Shown here: positions 52,847-62,951 of the stretch, one piece after another
Numbering within the stretch: position 1 is the first letter of the stretch
Layout: each line of letters begins with the position of its first letter
NCBI RefSeq assembly: GCF_000732725.1
Contig: NZ_JPNB01000002.1
Span: 1,488,001 to 1,552,000 of the forward strand
Length of the DNA: 64,000 nucleotides
Direction: 5' to 3'
DNA from: Kineothrix alysoides
Lineage (GTDB): Bacteria > Bacillota > Clostridia > Lachnospirales > Lachnospiraceae
Translations under genes and position numbers: made by a program
The notes under the pieces: generated by a model
What the model was told of the DNA's origin: nothing
Databases searched by the model: none
The model's input: only the letters and a program-made list of their open reading frames with translations

Positions 52847-55135
52847 ATGACGGCGGAAAAGATTAGGGATTTGGTGGCGCAGATGACTTTGGAGGAGAAG
52901 GGTTCGATGTGTTCGGGGGCGGATTTTTGGCATACGAAGGCGGTGGAGAGGTTGGGAATTCCTCAGTCTATGGTTGCGGATGGACCTCACGGACTTAGGA
53001 AGCAGGATGATAAGGCAGATCATCTTGGGGTGAATGAGAGTATTAAGGCGGTTTGTTTTCCGGCCGGGTGCGGGACGGCGGCCTCTTTTAACAGGGAGCT
53101 TCTGACGGAAATGGGAGCGGTGCTTGGTAATGAGTGTCAGGCGGAAGGTGTGAGCGTTTTGCTTGGACCGGCTGTGAATATTAAGCGTTCTCCGCTTTGC
53201 GGCAGAAATTTCGAGTATTATTCGGAGGATCCGGTAGTGGCGTCTCAGATTGCGGCGGCGTTTATTAAAGGGGTGCAGAGTAAGAATGTGGGCGTGAGCA
53301 TTAAGCATTTTCTGGCGAATAACCAGGAAACGAGGAGGATGTCGGTGTCTGTAGAGGTGGACGAGCGAACGATGAGGGAAATTTATCTGGCGGCATTCGA
53401 AGGAGCGGTGCGGGAGCAGAAGCCTTGGACTGTGATGAATTCTTATAATAGAGTGAATGGCACGTATGCGGGAGAAAGCAAGAAGTATATGACGGATATT
53501 CTCCGCGGAGAGTGGGGATTTGACGGCTATGTGATGAGCGATTGGGGCGCAGTAAATAATAGGGTGGCGAATCTGAAGGCGGGAATGGATCTTGAGATGC
53601 CGTCTTCCGGCGGACAGAATGATAAGCTTATCAAGGAAGCGGTAAAGAATGAAAGATTGGAGGAAAGTGTGCTGGATACGGCAGTGGAGAGAATTTTGAA
53701 TATTGTATTCCGGTTTGAGGAAAATAGAGATAAGACGGCGTATTTTGATTTGGATAAGGATCATGAAGCAGCACGCGCAGTGGCGGAAGAGACTATTGTG
53801 CTATTGAAAAATGACGGCGTTCTTCCCCTGAAGGAAAGCGCTAAGGTGGCATTTATCGGAAAGTATGCGAAGAAGCCCCGTTATCAGGGAGGTGGAAGCT
53901 CTCATATCAACAGCCATAAGATAACTTCTGCGCTGGATATGGCTGCAGGAAATCCTAATATTTCTTATGCACAGGGTTTTATCGATGAAGAGGATAGAGT
54001 GGATGAAGCTTTATTGGCGGGAGCGGTGGAGTTGGCTAAGGGTGCGGAAGCGGCGGTTATCTTTGCCGGACTGCCCGACTCCTTCGAATCGGAAGGCTTC
54101 GACCGGGTACATATGAGAATGCCGGAATGCCAGAATGAATTAATCAAACAGGTGGCGCAGGTGCAGAAAAATGTAATTGTAGTCCTGCATAATGGCTCAC
54201 CGGTGGAGATGCCTTGGATAAATGAGGTAAAGGGCGTGGTGGAAGCGTATCTGGGCGGTCAGGCTGTGGGCAGTGCGCAGTATGATATCCTTTTTGGAAA
54301 GGTTAATCCCAGCGGCAAGCTGCCGGAGACGTTCCCCTTGAAGCTGGAGGATAATCCTTCCTATCTGAATTTTCCCGGAGAGGGAGACCGGGTAGAATAC
54401 AAAGAAGGGATATTCGTGGGCTATCGTTATTATGATAAGAAGAAAATGGAAGTGCTTTTTCCCTTTGGATATGGACTTTCCTACACTTCGTTCGATTACT
54501 CCAATCTGCGTGTAAGTGCAGACCGCATCGAGGATACGGATACCGTGACGGTGACGGTGGATATAACCAATACGGGCAAGGTTGCGGGAAAAGAAGCAGT
54601 TCAGCTTTATATCAGCGATAAGGAAAGCAGTGTAATCCGTCCGGTAAAGGAGCTGAAGGATTTTGCGAAGGTTTCTCTGGAACCGGGGGAAACGAAGACG
54701 GTGAGCTTCCGGCTTTCCAAGCGCTCTTTTGCATATTACAATACGGCAATTAACGACTGGCATGTAGAAACGGGAGAATTTGATATTATGATTGGAAAAT
54801 CCTCCAGAGACATCGTGCTGACGAAGGAAATTCATGTGGAGTCTACGGTAACGCTGCCGGTAGTCTATACCACGGATTCTATTATGGAGGATATCTTCAA
54901 AAATCCTGAAGCCAAGGAGCGGGTTATGAAGATTATGGGCAGCAATATGGATATCATAATGACCACCGATAAGGACGAGGAAGGCAGTGCTTCCGCTCAG
55001 GCTATTACGGCCCAAATGCAGGAGGCTATGATGAAGTACATGCCCCTCCGCGGGGTGGTAAGCTTCGGAGGCGGAGAGGCCGGAATTTCTATGGATGATA
55101 TCAGGGTCTTCGTAGATGAGCTCAATGCGCTGTAA
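52847..55135 (+). CDS. GH3 beta-glucosidase
   Basis: 762 residues, cytoplasmic. GH3 N-terminal barrel: VADGPHGLRKQ, LLGPAVNIKRSPLCGRNFEYYSEDP, VSIKHFLANNQETRR, and the nucleophile Asp in GYVMSDWGAV. The alpha/beta sandwich domain (IGKYAKKPRYQGGGSSHIN) and a C-terminal fibronectin-III-like domain (VTVDITNTGKVAGKEAVQLYI) follow. An extra tail of about 100 residues ends the protein. Hydrolyses beta-linked glucosides from the non-reducing end; aglycone unknown. ATG after GGAAAGGAGATTTGT. AraC upstream is the likely regulator. Confidence 0.95.
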   Translation: MTAEKIRDLVAQMTLEEKGSMCSGADFWHTKAVERLGIPQSMVADGPHGLRKQDDKADHLGVNESIKAVCFPAGCGTAASFNRELLTEMGAVLGNECQAEGVSVLLGPAVNIKRSPLCGRNFEYYSEDPVVASQIAAAFIKGVQSKNVGVSIKHFLANNQETRRMSVSVEVDERTMREIYLAAFEGAVREQKPWTVMNSYNRVNGTYAGESKKYMTDILRGEWGFDGYVMSDWGAVNNRVANLKAGMDLEMPSSGGQNDKLIKEAVKNERLEESVLDTAVERILNIVFRFEENRDKTAYFDLDKDHEAARAVAEETIVLLKNDGVLPLKESAKVAFIGKYAKKPRYQGGGSSHINSHKITSALDMAAGNPNISYAQGFIDEEDRVDEALLAGAVELAKGAEAAVIFAGLPDSFESEGFDRVHMRMPECQNELIKQVAQVQKNVIVVLHNGSPVEMPWINEVKGVVEAYLGGQAVGSAQYDILFGKVNPSGKLPETFPLKLEDNPSYLNFPGEGDRVEYKEGIFVGYRYYDKKKMEVLFPFGYGLSYTSFDYSNLRVSADRIEDTDTVTVTVDITNTGKVAGKEAVQLYISDKESSVIRPVKELKDFAKVSLEPGETKTVSFRLSKRSFAYYNTAINDWHVETGEFDIMIGKSSRDIVLTKEIHVESTVTLPVVYTTDSIMEDIFKNPEAKERVMKIMGSNMDIIMTTDKDEEGSASAQAITAQMQEAMMKYMPLRGVVSFGGGEAGISMDDIRVFVDELNAL

Positions 55136-55205
55136 GGGAATGACTATGGCGGTGAAGTCATAAGCTTTCGGAACCGCCTATGGTATTGCAAATGAATTTA
55201 CATGA

Positions 55206-55254
55206 AAAAAGAACTTTAAAGGGCCGGGAAGTTAATTCTTTGCGGTTCTTTTTA
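55206..55254 (+). terminator. Terminator after beta-glucosidase
   Basis: AAAAGAAC...GTTCTTTTT stem with a long partly paired loop and a T run; a weaker GGCGGT/ACCGCC hairpin lies 50 bases earlier. Confidence 0.6.
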
Positions 55255-55325
55255 TGTAATAGGAAAGAGCGTCTATGATATAAAAACGGATGCGCAGCGA
55301 CGCGCCAAGCGAAAGCTGTGCTGCA
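55254..55325. repeat. Intergenic repeat family, copy G
   Basis: ATGTAATAGGAAAGAGCGTCTATGA, then GGATGCGCAGCGACGCGCCAAGCGAAAGCTGTGCTGCAG. The second half is absent. Behind a terminator, as usual for this family. Confidence 0.75.
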
Positions 55326-55564
55326 GTAACCATACAAATACCGGAGTAAAGCCTTTTAATCAATCCTTCTGCCCTGTAATTGGGTTTTGTTTATTTTTTA
55401 CATATATTACCATTTTTTAAAGATGAGGTAGTTTACTTTGTACTTGGTAATTTTGTAAAGTGTCAGCCCATCCATTCTTTTTTCCAGCGTTCTGCCAGTA
55501 TCTTAATCTTTGGGGTTGTGGTATAATTTGCCTATAACTGTGTATTTTTAGAGGAAAAGATTAA
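55326..55564. other. Promoter region of the EAL phosphodiesterase gene
   Basis: AT-rich, no gene. TATAAT at 55522-55527 is the best -10, about 38 bases before the start codon; no good -35 is seen. Confidence 0.4.
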
Positions 55565-58468
55565 ATGAATATAAGGAACAAAAAGATAAAATTTTTCGGT
55601 GTGCTAGGTACATTGGCAGTGGTTGTGTTGCTTTTGCTTCCGGCGGTGCAGCTCCATGCCGAAGAAGATAGAGATAGAGTCAGAGTAGGGTATTTTATTA
55701 TGCCGGGTTATCAGGAGTCTACCGTAGGTGGCAGCCATTGGGGATTCGGTTATGACTACCTGCAGGAAATTGCGAAATATACCGGATGGAAATATAAATT
55801 TGTGGAAGCCTCATGGACAGAATGTCTGGAGATGCTGGAAAACGGAGAACTGGATCTCGTAACCTACGCCAAGGATTCACCGGAGGATAGGACGCGCTTC
55901 GAATTTTCCGAATATCCCATGGGAATGACCTCCTCCGTGCTGACGATTCGCTCGGGTGATACCGGTTCTTATTATTACAATGATTTTGCAAGCTTTGACG
56001 GAATGAAAATAGGCGCTGTAAAGGGCGGCGGCTCGGTGAGCGAAGTAAGAACGCTTTTTAAAGAGTATGGCATATCCATGACGCTTCAGCTTTTCGATAC
56101 GGAGAAGGAGCTTCAGAAGGCGCTCAGCATGCAAACCATCGACGCAATCGCAGCGGGCAACCATCGCAAGCTGGATAACGAGAAGATAATAGCTACCTTC
56201 AACGCCGAGCCGTTTTATGCGATTACGCAAAGAAAAAACACGAGCATCATGGCTGAGTTCGACAATGCTATGGAAGAAATCATGCTAACGGATCCTTACT
56301 TTGAGAAGGAGCTATACGATAAATATTTCGAAGAAAACGTTACCAATATGGTTGCTTTGACTCGTGAAGAAAAGGCTTATGTAGACGAACATAAGACAGT
56401 TAAGATGGCGGCGTCCCCCGATTCTAAGGCCATGTGCTATTATGATGGCAGCAAGTATACCGGAATTATTATTGACAGCATCAAAGCCCTCGGAAGGGAA
56501 GTAGGGGTAGATGTGGAGTATGTGGAGACGAAGTCGTATAAGGAGAGTCTGGAGCTGCTGAATAGGGGCGAGGTGGACCTTGTCGGCGATTTCTATACCA
56601 ATTATAGCTGGGGAGAGAAGAACGAAGTGATACTGACTGCTCCATATATGGAGGAGCGGTATATGGAGGTGCGTCGCAAGGGCAAGGAAATGCCGAAACG
56701 TGAGATGAGGGTAGCTACCTGTGAGAATTTTTTCTTTAATACCGCATATATATCCAAGTATTACACAAATGAGAACATGATTTACTATGATACGGAGACG
56801 GAGTGCGTTAATGCAGTACGAAAGGGAGAAGCGGACGTTGCCTTTGTCAATCAATATACGGCTAAGATATTGTTCAAGGACAACAAGAATCTGAAATTAA
56901 AAACCTATGCTCTCTACGATGCGGATCATGGCATATCGATAGCGGTAGCAGAAGATAATAAGCTTCTTTGCTCTATTTTCAATAAAGCAATTTCTAATCT
57001 TAGCCCCAGTGAAATTATGCATATAGCGGAAGACCACACGCAGGAGGGCGAGCAGGTGTCCCTGCTCAGCTATATCTACTCCAATCCGGTGCAGTCTATC
57101 GTGATTTTGTGCGTGGCGTTCGGCACGGTAGTGTTTGTCCTGCTCTATTTCATCATGGTGAAGAGAAGATACAACAGGCATGTTTATGAGCTGGCTTACA
57201 AGGATAGGCTTACCGGGCTTGGAAATATTTATTCCTTTGAGGATACGATAGAAAAACGGTGGCTTGAGCACAGAGGAAAAGAAGTTTTTATCATTTCCAT
57301 GGATATCAGCCATTTTGCTACCATCAACGAGACATACGGGAGGGGTATTGGAGATCATACCATAAGCTATGTGGGCAGAAAGCTGAACGAACTGTACGGC
57401 GAGGAGGGAATCATTGCCAGAAGTAAGGTGGATAATTTCCTGATTTTTGGAATTGCTGACAGAGTGGGAAAAATTACCGAATGGATGGACGCGATCAAGC
57501 GGGAAATCGGAATATTCGCATTCGAAGAAGGCGGAATGGGAAAAAATGATATTACAATCAATTATAATTTTGGCGTTACCACAGTGCAGTGTACGAGAAG
57601 TACTTCGATCAAGAATTTGATCGACCATGCGGAAATGGCGAGAAAGGCGGCAAAGCGGAGAAATGCACATCTATGTTATTTCAATGAGGAGATGGAGCTG
57701 CAGCTTCTTCGGGAAAAGACTATTGAAGACTGCATGGGAAGAGCTCTTACCCAGGGAGAGTTTCATGTATATTATCAGCCGAAGTACTGCATGACGAATA
57801 ACGAAATCGTGGGCGCGGAGGCGCTTGTCAGATGGCAGAATAAGGATTACGGTTTTATGAGTCCGGTGGAATTCATCCCTATCTTCGAGAATAACGGTTT
57901 TATCGTGGAGTTGGATTTCTACGTGATGGAGCAGGTGTACAAGATGCTGCATGGGCGTCTGGAACGCGGAGAAAAGACGGTTCGCGTATCGATTAACCAA
58001 TCCAGGCTGCATTTCGCGCAGAAGAATTATATTGAGAGGCTGAATGAGCTGCGGGATAAATATTGTATTCCGAAGGAGCTGATCGAGCTGGAATTGACGG
58101 AGTCCATTTTTGCACAGATGAAAGATATAAGCGAAATGGTGGATAAACTGAAGGCAAATGGGTACTATTTATCTGTAGATGATTTTGGAGCAGGCTATTC
58201 CTCGTTAAATATGCTTAAGGAGATTTCCATAGATACATTGAAGATAGACAAGGATTTCTTAAGCGGCGAGAACAAGAGCGAGAGGTATCAGAAGGTAATT
58301 CAGAAGGTCGTGGAGCTTGCAAATGATTTAAATATGGACATAATATGCGAAGGCGTGGAACGGGAAGAGCAGGCTAAGTTCCTACAAAGTATAGGCTGTA
58401 TGTATGCGCAGGGATATTTGTATGCGAGGCCTATGGCAGAGGAGGACTTTCTGCAACTGCTGTCTTGA
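55565..58468 (+). CDS. Membrane c-di-GMP phosphodiesterase with two solute-binding sensor domains
   Basis: 967 residues. Signal/anchor segment (about 10-30), two SBP_bac_3-type periplasmic-binding domains (about 36-255 and 270-490), a membrane helix (about 507-533), a degenerate GGDEF domain (from DRLTGLGN near 546; SKVDNF replaces GGDEF) and a C-terminal EAL domain (about 715-960). The EAL residues appear complete: EALVRW, SINQS, ELTES, VDDFGAGYSSL, KIDKDF, EGVE and AQGYLYARPM. It is therefore likely an active phosphodiesterase regulated by an external ligand, perhaps an amino acid, with no cyclase activity. Links to motility are plausible. Confidence 0.93.
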   Translation: MNIRNKKIKFFGVLGTLAVVVLLLLPAVQLHAEEDRDRVRVGYFIMPGYQESTVGGSHWGFGYDYLQEIAKYTGWKYKFVEASWTECLEMLENGELDLVTYAKDSPEDRTRFEFSEYPMGMTSSVLTIRSGDTGSYYYNDFASFDGMKIGAVKGGGSVSEVRTLFKEYGISMTLQLFDTEKELQKALSMQTIDAIAAGNHRKLDNEKIIATFNAEPFYAITQRKNTSIMAEFDNAMEEIMLTDPYFEKELYDKYFEENVTNMVALTREEKAYVDEHKTVKMAASPDSKAMCYYDGSKYTGIIIDSIKALGREVGVDVEYVETKSYKESLELLNRGEVDLVGDFYTNYSWGEKNEVILTAPYMEERYMEVRRKGKEMPKREMRVATCENFFFNTAYISKYYTNENMIYYDTETECVNAVRKGEADVAFVNQYTAKILFKDNKNLKLKTYALYDADHGISIAVAEDNKLLCSIFNKAISNLSPSEIMHIAEDHTQEGEQVSLLSYIYSNPVQSIVILCVAFGTVVFVLLYFIMVKRRYNRHVYELAYKDRLTGLGNIYSFEDTIEKRWLEHRGKEVFIISMDISHFATINETYGRGIGDHTISYVGRKLNELYGEEGIIARSKVDNFLIFGIADRVGKITEWMDAIKREIGIFAFEEGGMGKNDITINYNFGVTTVQCTRSTSIKNLIDHAEMARKAAKRRNAHLCYFNEEMELQLLREKTIEDCMGRALTQGEFHVYYQPKYCMTNNEIVGAEALVRWQNKDYGFMSPVEFIPIFENNGFIVELDFYVMEQVYKMLHGRLERGEKTVRVSINQSRLHFAQKNYIERLNELRDKYCIPKELIELELTESIFAQMKDISEMVDKLKANGYYLSVDDFGAGYSSLNMLKEISIDTLKIDKDFLSGENKSERYQKVIQKVVELANDLNMDIICEGVEREEQAKFLQSIGCMYAQGYLYARPMAEEDFLQLLS

Positions 58469-58501
58469 AAACTTATGACTTAGTTAAGAAAAGAGGCATT
58501 T

Positions 58502-59401
58502 ATGAACAAGATACGGGGTCTCGATAAAAAGTTTGTAATCTATGAAGCGAACAGACTGCTCTGCTCTGTCGGCGGCGTGCTCCTATATGCCATCGGCGTA
58601 AATCTGTTCATTGTCCCCCAAGGGCTGTATACAGGGGGGATCATGGGACTTTGTCAGGTAATACGTACCGTGTTGGCGGAGTACATGGGGCTTTCGTTTC
58701 ATAACTTCGATATTGCGGGTTTGATTTATTACGTAGTCAACATTCCGCTTTTTGTTGTGGCAATAAAGAAACTGGGGCGTATATTCTTCGCCAAGACGAT
58801 TATCTGTGTGACAGCAATGTCATTTTTCCTCTTTATTGTATATATTCCCTCTGTGCCAATCATGGATGATACGCTGGCATCCGGCCTTATCGGGGGAATT
58901 CTCTGCGGGGCTGGCATCGGACTTTGCCTGAAAATGGGAAGTTCCGACGGCGGAACGGATATATTGGGCGTGTTGTTGATCCGCTGGAAGAAAGATTTCA
59001 GTGTAGGCAAGGTAACACTGATCGTAAACGTGGTACTGTATCTCATATGCCTGTTCCTCTTCGACGTACAGACCGTGATTTATTCCTTGATTTATGCCGC
59101 AGTAACCTCCTTCGCGGTGGATAAGGTATATTCCCAGAATATCAATGTGGAAGTGAACATTATCACGAAGAACGCCTGCGAAGAAATGGAGCAGGAGATA
59201 TTCACGAAACTGGAACGGGGAATCACGAAATGGAAGGCGCTAGGCGCGTACACGGACAACAACGCGGAAGTATTGTATATGGTAATATCGAAATATGAGA
59301 TCGGACGGCTGAAATATATCATACGCAAATATGATCCGAATGCTTTTGTGGTAATCAATGAGGGTGTGAATGTAAGCGGGAATTTCCTGAAGAAGTTATA
59401 A
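58502..59401 (+). CDS. YitT-family membrane protein (DUF161/DUF2179)
   Basis: 299 residues. Five to six membrane helices with repeated GG(I/T)xG motifs (PQGLYTGGIMGL; MGSSDGGTDILGVLL), then a C-terminal soluble DUF2179 domain (ITKWKALGAYTDNNAEVLYMVISKYE). Function not established in the family. 33 bases after the phosphodiesterase, so possibly cotranscribed; followed by a strong terminator. Confidence 0.93.
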   Translation: MNKIRGLDKKFVIYEANRLLCSVGGVLLYAIGVNLFIVPQGLYTGGIMGLCQVIRTVLAEYMGLSFHNFDIAGLIYYVVNIPLFVVAIKKLGRIFFAKTIICVTAMSFFLFIVYIPSVPIMDDTLASGLIGGILCGAGIGLCLKMGSSDGGTDILGVLLIRWKKDFSVGKVTLIVNVVLYLICLFLFDVQTVIYSLIYAAVTSFAVDKVYSQNINVEVNIITKNACEEMEQEIFTKLERGITKWKALGAYTDNNAEVLYMVISKYEIGRLKYIIRKYDPNAFVVINEGVNVSGNFLKKL

Positions 59402-59410
59402 TAGTGAGAA

Positions 59411-59445
59411 AGAGATGTCCAGGTTTTGAAAGGACATCTCTTTTT
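59411..59445 (+). terminator. Strong intrinsic terminator after yitT-like gene
   Basis: AGAGATGTCC / GGACATCTCT, perfect 10-bp stem, 11-base loop, TTTTT. Confidence 0.9.
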
Positions 59446-59521
59446 CTGTAATAGGAAAGTGCTCCTATTATTTATAGAAACTATGGATACGCAGATGCGC
59501 GCGCGGCGCACACTTTTGTTC
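59446..59521. repeat. Intergenic repeat family, copy H
   Basis: CTGTAATAGGAAAGTGCTCCTATTA is the best-preserved inverted module (TAATAGGA / TCCTATTA), then GGATACGCAGATGCGCGCGCGG and a jump directly to CGCACACTTTTGTTC. The middle portion is deleted. Lies between a terminator and the convergent DUF1846 gene. Confidence 0.75.
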
Positions 59522-59531
59522 TATCATAGGG

Positions 59532-61016
59532 CTACTTATGATAAACCCGATTCGTTTCGTAAGTCGGTTCGCTCGTGAGATTCATTCCCAATCGCTTAAA
59601 GGTCTTCTCGTCCACGGAAGAAAGGATAACTGTAGAGTGAACCTGACATCCCTTCAGCTTCGGGATCTGGGACAATGCCAGTTTCGCGTCCGTATCAGTT
59701 GCGGCGCTCATGGAAAGAGCAATTAATATTTCATCCGTATGTAGTCTTGGGTTATTCCCGCCCAGATAGTCCGTCTTCAAGGTCTGAATAGGTTCAATGG
59801 CTGTTCGGGATATAAGGTGCTCGTCGTGGTCGATTCCGCCAAGAACCTTCAGCGCATTGAGAAGTGCAGCGGCGGAGGCTCCGAGCAAGTCGGTAGTCTT
59901 TCCGGTAATGACCTGACCATCAGGCAGCTCGATGGCTGTCGCAGGATGGCCGGTGTTTTCCTGCCTCATAAGCGCCATGGGTACTACCTTCCGCTCTGAG
60001 GTATTGATGGAAGCCTGCTTCATCAGAAGCTCCAGCTTATAAACAATTTCCTTGGAACCCAGCATATCTTTTTTTCTATCGCACAGCGCCTGATAATATC
60101 GGCGGATGATTTCCTGCTTGGAAGCTTCCTTGCATACCTCGTCGTCTATAATACAGTTGCCAGCCATGTTGACACCCATGTCGGTAGGCGATTTATAAGG
60201 ACTGTAGCCGAGAATCTGTTCGAACATCGCGCTTAGCACGGGGAAGACCTCGATGTCTCGGTTATAGTTGACCGTAGTCTCTCCGTAAGATTCCAGATGG
60301 AAGGGGTCTATCATGTTGACGTCGCTTAAATCGGCAGTGGCTGCTTCGTAAGCCACGTTCACCGGATGGCGCAGAGGCAGATTCCATATGGGGAAAGTCT
60401 CGAACTTAGCATATCCTGCCGTAATGCCTCTCTTGTGTTCGTGATAGAGCTGGGAAAGGCAGGTAGCCATCTTGCCGCTGCCCGGACCGGGAGCAGTAAT
60501 GACCACCAGCGGTCTGGAGGTCTCGATGTAATCGTTCTTCCCGTAGCCCTCATCGCTGACGATATGGGCGATGTTGCCGGGATATCCATCAATAATATAA
60601 TGAAGATAAGACTTGATTCCAAGGCTTGACAGTCTTTCCCGGAAATGATCCGCAGTAGGCTGGCCGGTATACTGGGTAATGACCACACTGCTCACCATGA
60701 AGTCCATGGCGCGGAAGGCGTCCAGAAGGCGCAGCACATCCATGTCATAGGTGATGCCGAGATCGCCCCGGATTTTATTCTTTTCGATGGCATCTGCGCT
60801 AATGACGATAACAATTTCCGCTTGGTCCTTAAGCTCATGCAGCATTTTCAGCTTGCTGTCCGGATGGAAGCCGGGAAGGACTCTGGAAGCGTGAAAGTCG
60901 TCGAAGAGCTTGCCTCCGAATTCCAGATACAATTTATTGCCGAACTGGGCGATTCTTTCGCGAATGTGTTCGGACTGCATTTTTACATATTTATCGTTGT
61001 CAAATCCTATTTTCAT
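59532..61016 (-). CDS. DUF1846-family protein
   Basis: 494 residues. KIGFDNDKYVKMQSEHIRER, LYLEFGGKLFDDFHASRVLPGF and the P-loop-like TAPGPGSGKMATCLSQLYHE match DUF1846, a family of cytoplasmic proteins in Firmicutes with a putative nucleotide-binding site and no firmly established function. Start follows AAGGAACCCAAAA. 41 bases behind pyrG on the same strand, so possibly one transcript. Confidence 0.93.
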   Translation of the reverse strand: MKIGFDNDKYVKMQSEHIRERIAQFGNKLYLEFGGKLFDDFHASRVLPGFHPDSKLKMLHELKDQAEIVIVISADAIEKNKIRGDLGITYDMDVLRLLDAFRAMDFMVSSVVITQYTGQPTADHFRERLSSLGIKSYLHYIIDGYPGNIAHIVSDEGYGKNDYIETSRPLVVITAPGPGSGKMATCLSQLYHEHKRGITAGYAKFETFPIWNLPLRHPVNVAYEAATADLSDVNMIDPFHLESYGETTVNYNRDIEVFPVLSAMFEQILGYSPYKSPTDMGVNMAGNCIIDDEVCKEASKQEIIRRYYQALCDRKKDMLGSKEIVYKLELLMKQASINTSERKVVPMALMRQENTGHPATAIELPDGQVITGKTTDLLGASAAALLNALKVLGGIDHDEHLISRTAIEPIQTLKTDYLGGNNPRLHTDEILIALSMSAATDTDAKLALSQIPKLKGCQVHSTVILSSVDEKTFKRLGMNLTSEPTYETNRVYHK

Positions 61017-61057
61017 TTTTGGGTTCCTTAATATTTCATTTTATTAAAATCAAGCTT

Positions 61058-62662
61058 TTATTTTCTGTGCTCCACAGCCGCGGCGATAAGACCCTTGAAT
61101 AGCGGATGGGGTCTGTTGGGTCTCGACTTCAGCTCGGGATGAGCCTGCGTAGCGACGAAGAATGGATGGGTGGGAATCTCGCACATTTCTACGATACGTC
61201 CGTCAGGAGAAAGGCCGGATAATTTTATTCCGTTCTCCGTAAGAGCGGCACGGTAATCGTTGTTTACTTCATAGCGGTGTCTGTGTCTTTCGTGAATAGT
61301 ATCTTTACCATATAAGCTGTATGCCTTGGAGTCCTTGTCCAAAATGCATGGATAGGAGCCAAGCCTCAAGGTGCCTCCGATGTCTTCCACGTCGTTTTGA
61401 TCGGGCATGAGGGCGATGACGGGGTGAGTCGTACTTGGATTCAGCTCCACACTGTGTGCATCGTTATAGCCAAGCACGTTACGGGCATATTCTACGATGG
61501 AAAGCTGCATGCCAAGGCAAAGCCCCAAAAATGGAATGTTATGGGTCCTCGCATAGGTGATGGCATTTATCTTGCCTTCGATACCGCGGCTGCCGAAGCC
61601 GCCCGGAACGACGATGCCGTCCGTACCGCCGAGCAGTTCGCCCGCATTCTCCGGAGTTACGATCTCCGAGTCTATCCACCGGATACTGACGTTCACCCGG
61701 TTGGAGATGCCTCCGTGCTTCAAAGCTTCTGCTACGCTGATATAAGCATCGTGAAGCTGGATATACTTACCTACAAGGGCAATGGTCACTTCGCCCGAAG
61801 CGGTGTGCAGGGATTCCACCATGTCTTGCCAATCGCTTAAATCGGGTTCGGGACAGGGGAGCTCCAGGCATTCGCAGGCAACCTGTGCCAAATGCTCTTT
61901 CTCCATGGCAAGAGGTGCTTCGTAGAGGTATTCCACATCCAGATTCTGCAACACCCGATTATTGGGCACGTTGCAGAACAGAGCAATCTTATCTTTGATG
62001 CCCTGGTCCAGCGGATGCTCGCTGCGGCATACGATAATGTCGGGCCGGATTCCCATTCCCTGAAGTTCTTTTACGCTGGCTTGTGTGGGCTTGGTCTTCA
62101 TTTCCTGTGAAGCTCTCAGATAAGGAATCAGGGTAACATGAATCAGAATGGCGTTTTCACGTCCTACCTCATGCTGAAACTGCCGGATGGATTCTAAAAA
62201 AGGCTGGCTTTCGATATCGCCCACGGTTCCGCCTACCTCAATGATGGCTATCCTCATTTCCTGGTCGCTGAAATTGCGGTAAAAGCGGCTTTTGATTTCG
62301 TTGGTTATATGGGGGATTACTTGAACCGTACCGCCGCCGTAATCGCCTCGTCTCTCCTTTTGAAGGACAGACCAGTAAATCTTGCCGGTGGTAACGTTGG
62401 AGTTTTTATCCAGATTTTCGTCGATGAACCTCTCGTAATGTCCGAGGTCTAAGTCTGTCTCCGTTCCGTCGTCGGTAACGAAGACCTCCCCGTGTTGGAT
62501 GGGATTCATAGTTCCGGGGTCAATGTTGATGTAGGGGTCAAACTTCTGCATGGTCACTTTGTAACCACGCGCTTTTAAAAGTCTTCCTAAAGATGCGGCT
62601 GTAATTCCTTTTCCCAGACCAGAAACGACGCCGCCTGTTACGAATACGTATTTTACAGGCAT
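61058..62662 (-). CDS. pyrG: CTP synthase
   Basis: 534 residues. ATP-dependent amination of UTP using glutamine. ATG 62662 is set by GAGGAGGTAATA upstream; 13 further codons are open but unlikely. Synthase domain: [52 protein letters not shown]. Glutaminase domain: VPGGFGSRG, the nucleophile Cys in FLGLCLGMQ (near 381), and [13 protein letters not shown]. Length matches the family. Confidence 0.98.
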   Translation of the reverse strand: MPVKYVFVTGGVVSGLGKGITAASLGRLLKARGYKVTMQKFDPYINIDPGTMNPIQHGEVFVTDDGTETDLDLGHYERFIDENLDKNSNVTTGKIYWSVLQKERRGDYGGGTVQVIPHITNEIKSRFYRNFSDQEMRIAIIEVGGTVGDIESQPFLESIRQFQHEVGRENAILIHVTLIPYLRASQEMKTKPTQASVKELQGMGIRPDIIVCRSEHPLDQGIKDKIALFCNVPNNRVLQNLDVEYLYEAPLAMEKEHLAQVACECLELPCPEPDLSDWQDMVESLHTASGEVTIALVGKYIQLHDAYISVAEALKHGGISNRVNVSIRWIDSEIVTPENAGELLGGTDGIVVPGGFGSRGIEGKINAITYARTHNIPFLGLCLGMQLSIVEYARNVLGYNDAHSVELNPSTTHPVIALMPDQNDVEDIGGTLRLGSYPCILDKDSKAYSLYGKDTIHERHRHRYEVNNDYRAALTENGIKLSGLSPDGRIVEMCEIPTHPFFVATQAHPELKSRPNRPHPLFKGLIAAAVEHRK

Positions 62663-62951
62663 TATTACCTCCTCAGCGATTGCATATATGCATATAGACA
62701 TTAGTTAGTTTAAGAGTGAACAGATATCGTTTTATTTTACCGAATGGCATAAATCACTACTTAGGAAGCTCATTGTTTAGCTCCCTAAGTATTGTATTAT
62801 ACAATGGGTAGTCACCAAAAATCTACTGTTTCTATCAAAAAAATTTAGAAATCTTTTATACATGGTAAAATATTTTCATAATTATATTATTGATTTATCG
62901 AATATCAGTCTCTATAATGGAAGAAACGACGATTTACGAATAGGAGCAGGA
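62663..62951. other. Divergent intergenic region pyrG/ftsH
   Basis: About 290 AT-rich bases. It holds an inverted repeat ACTTAGGAAGCT / AGCTCCCTAAGT (62759-62790) followed by ATTGTATTATA. The repeat could be an attenuator for pyrG or a separate terminator; no T tract is present. No reading frame seen. Confidence 0.45.

Noticed and set aside
52730-53764. 344-codon open frame on the minus strand
   Set aside because: It lies antisense to the well-defined GH3 gene, is highly basic with low-complexity His/Arg/Leu, and has no ribosome site; a shadow of purine-rich coding.
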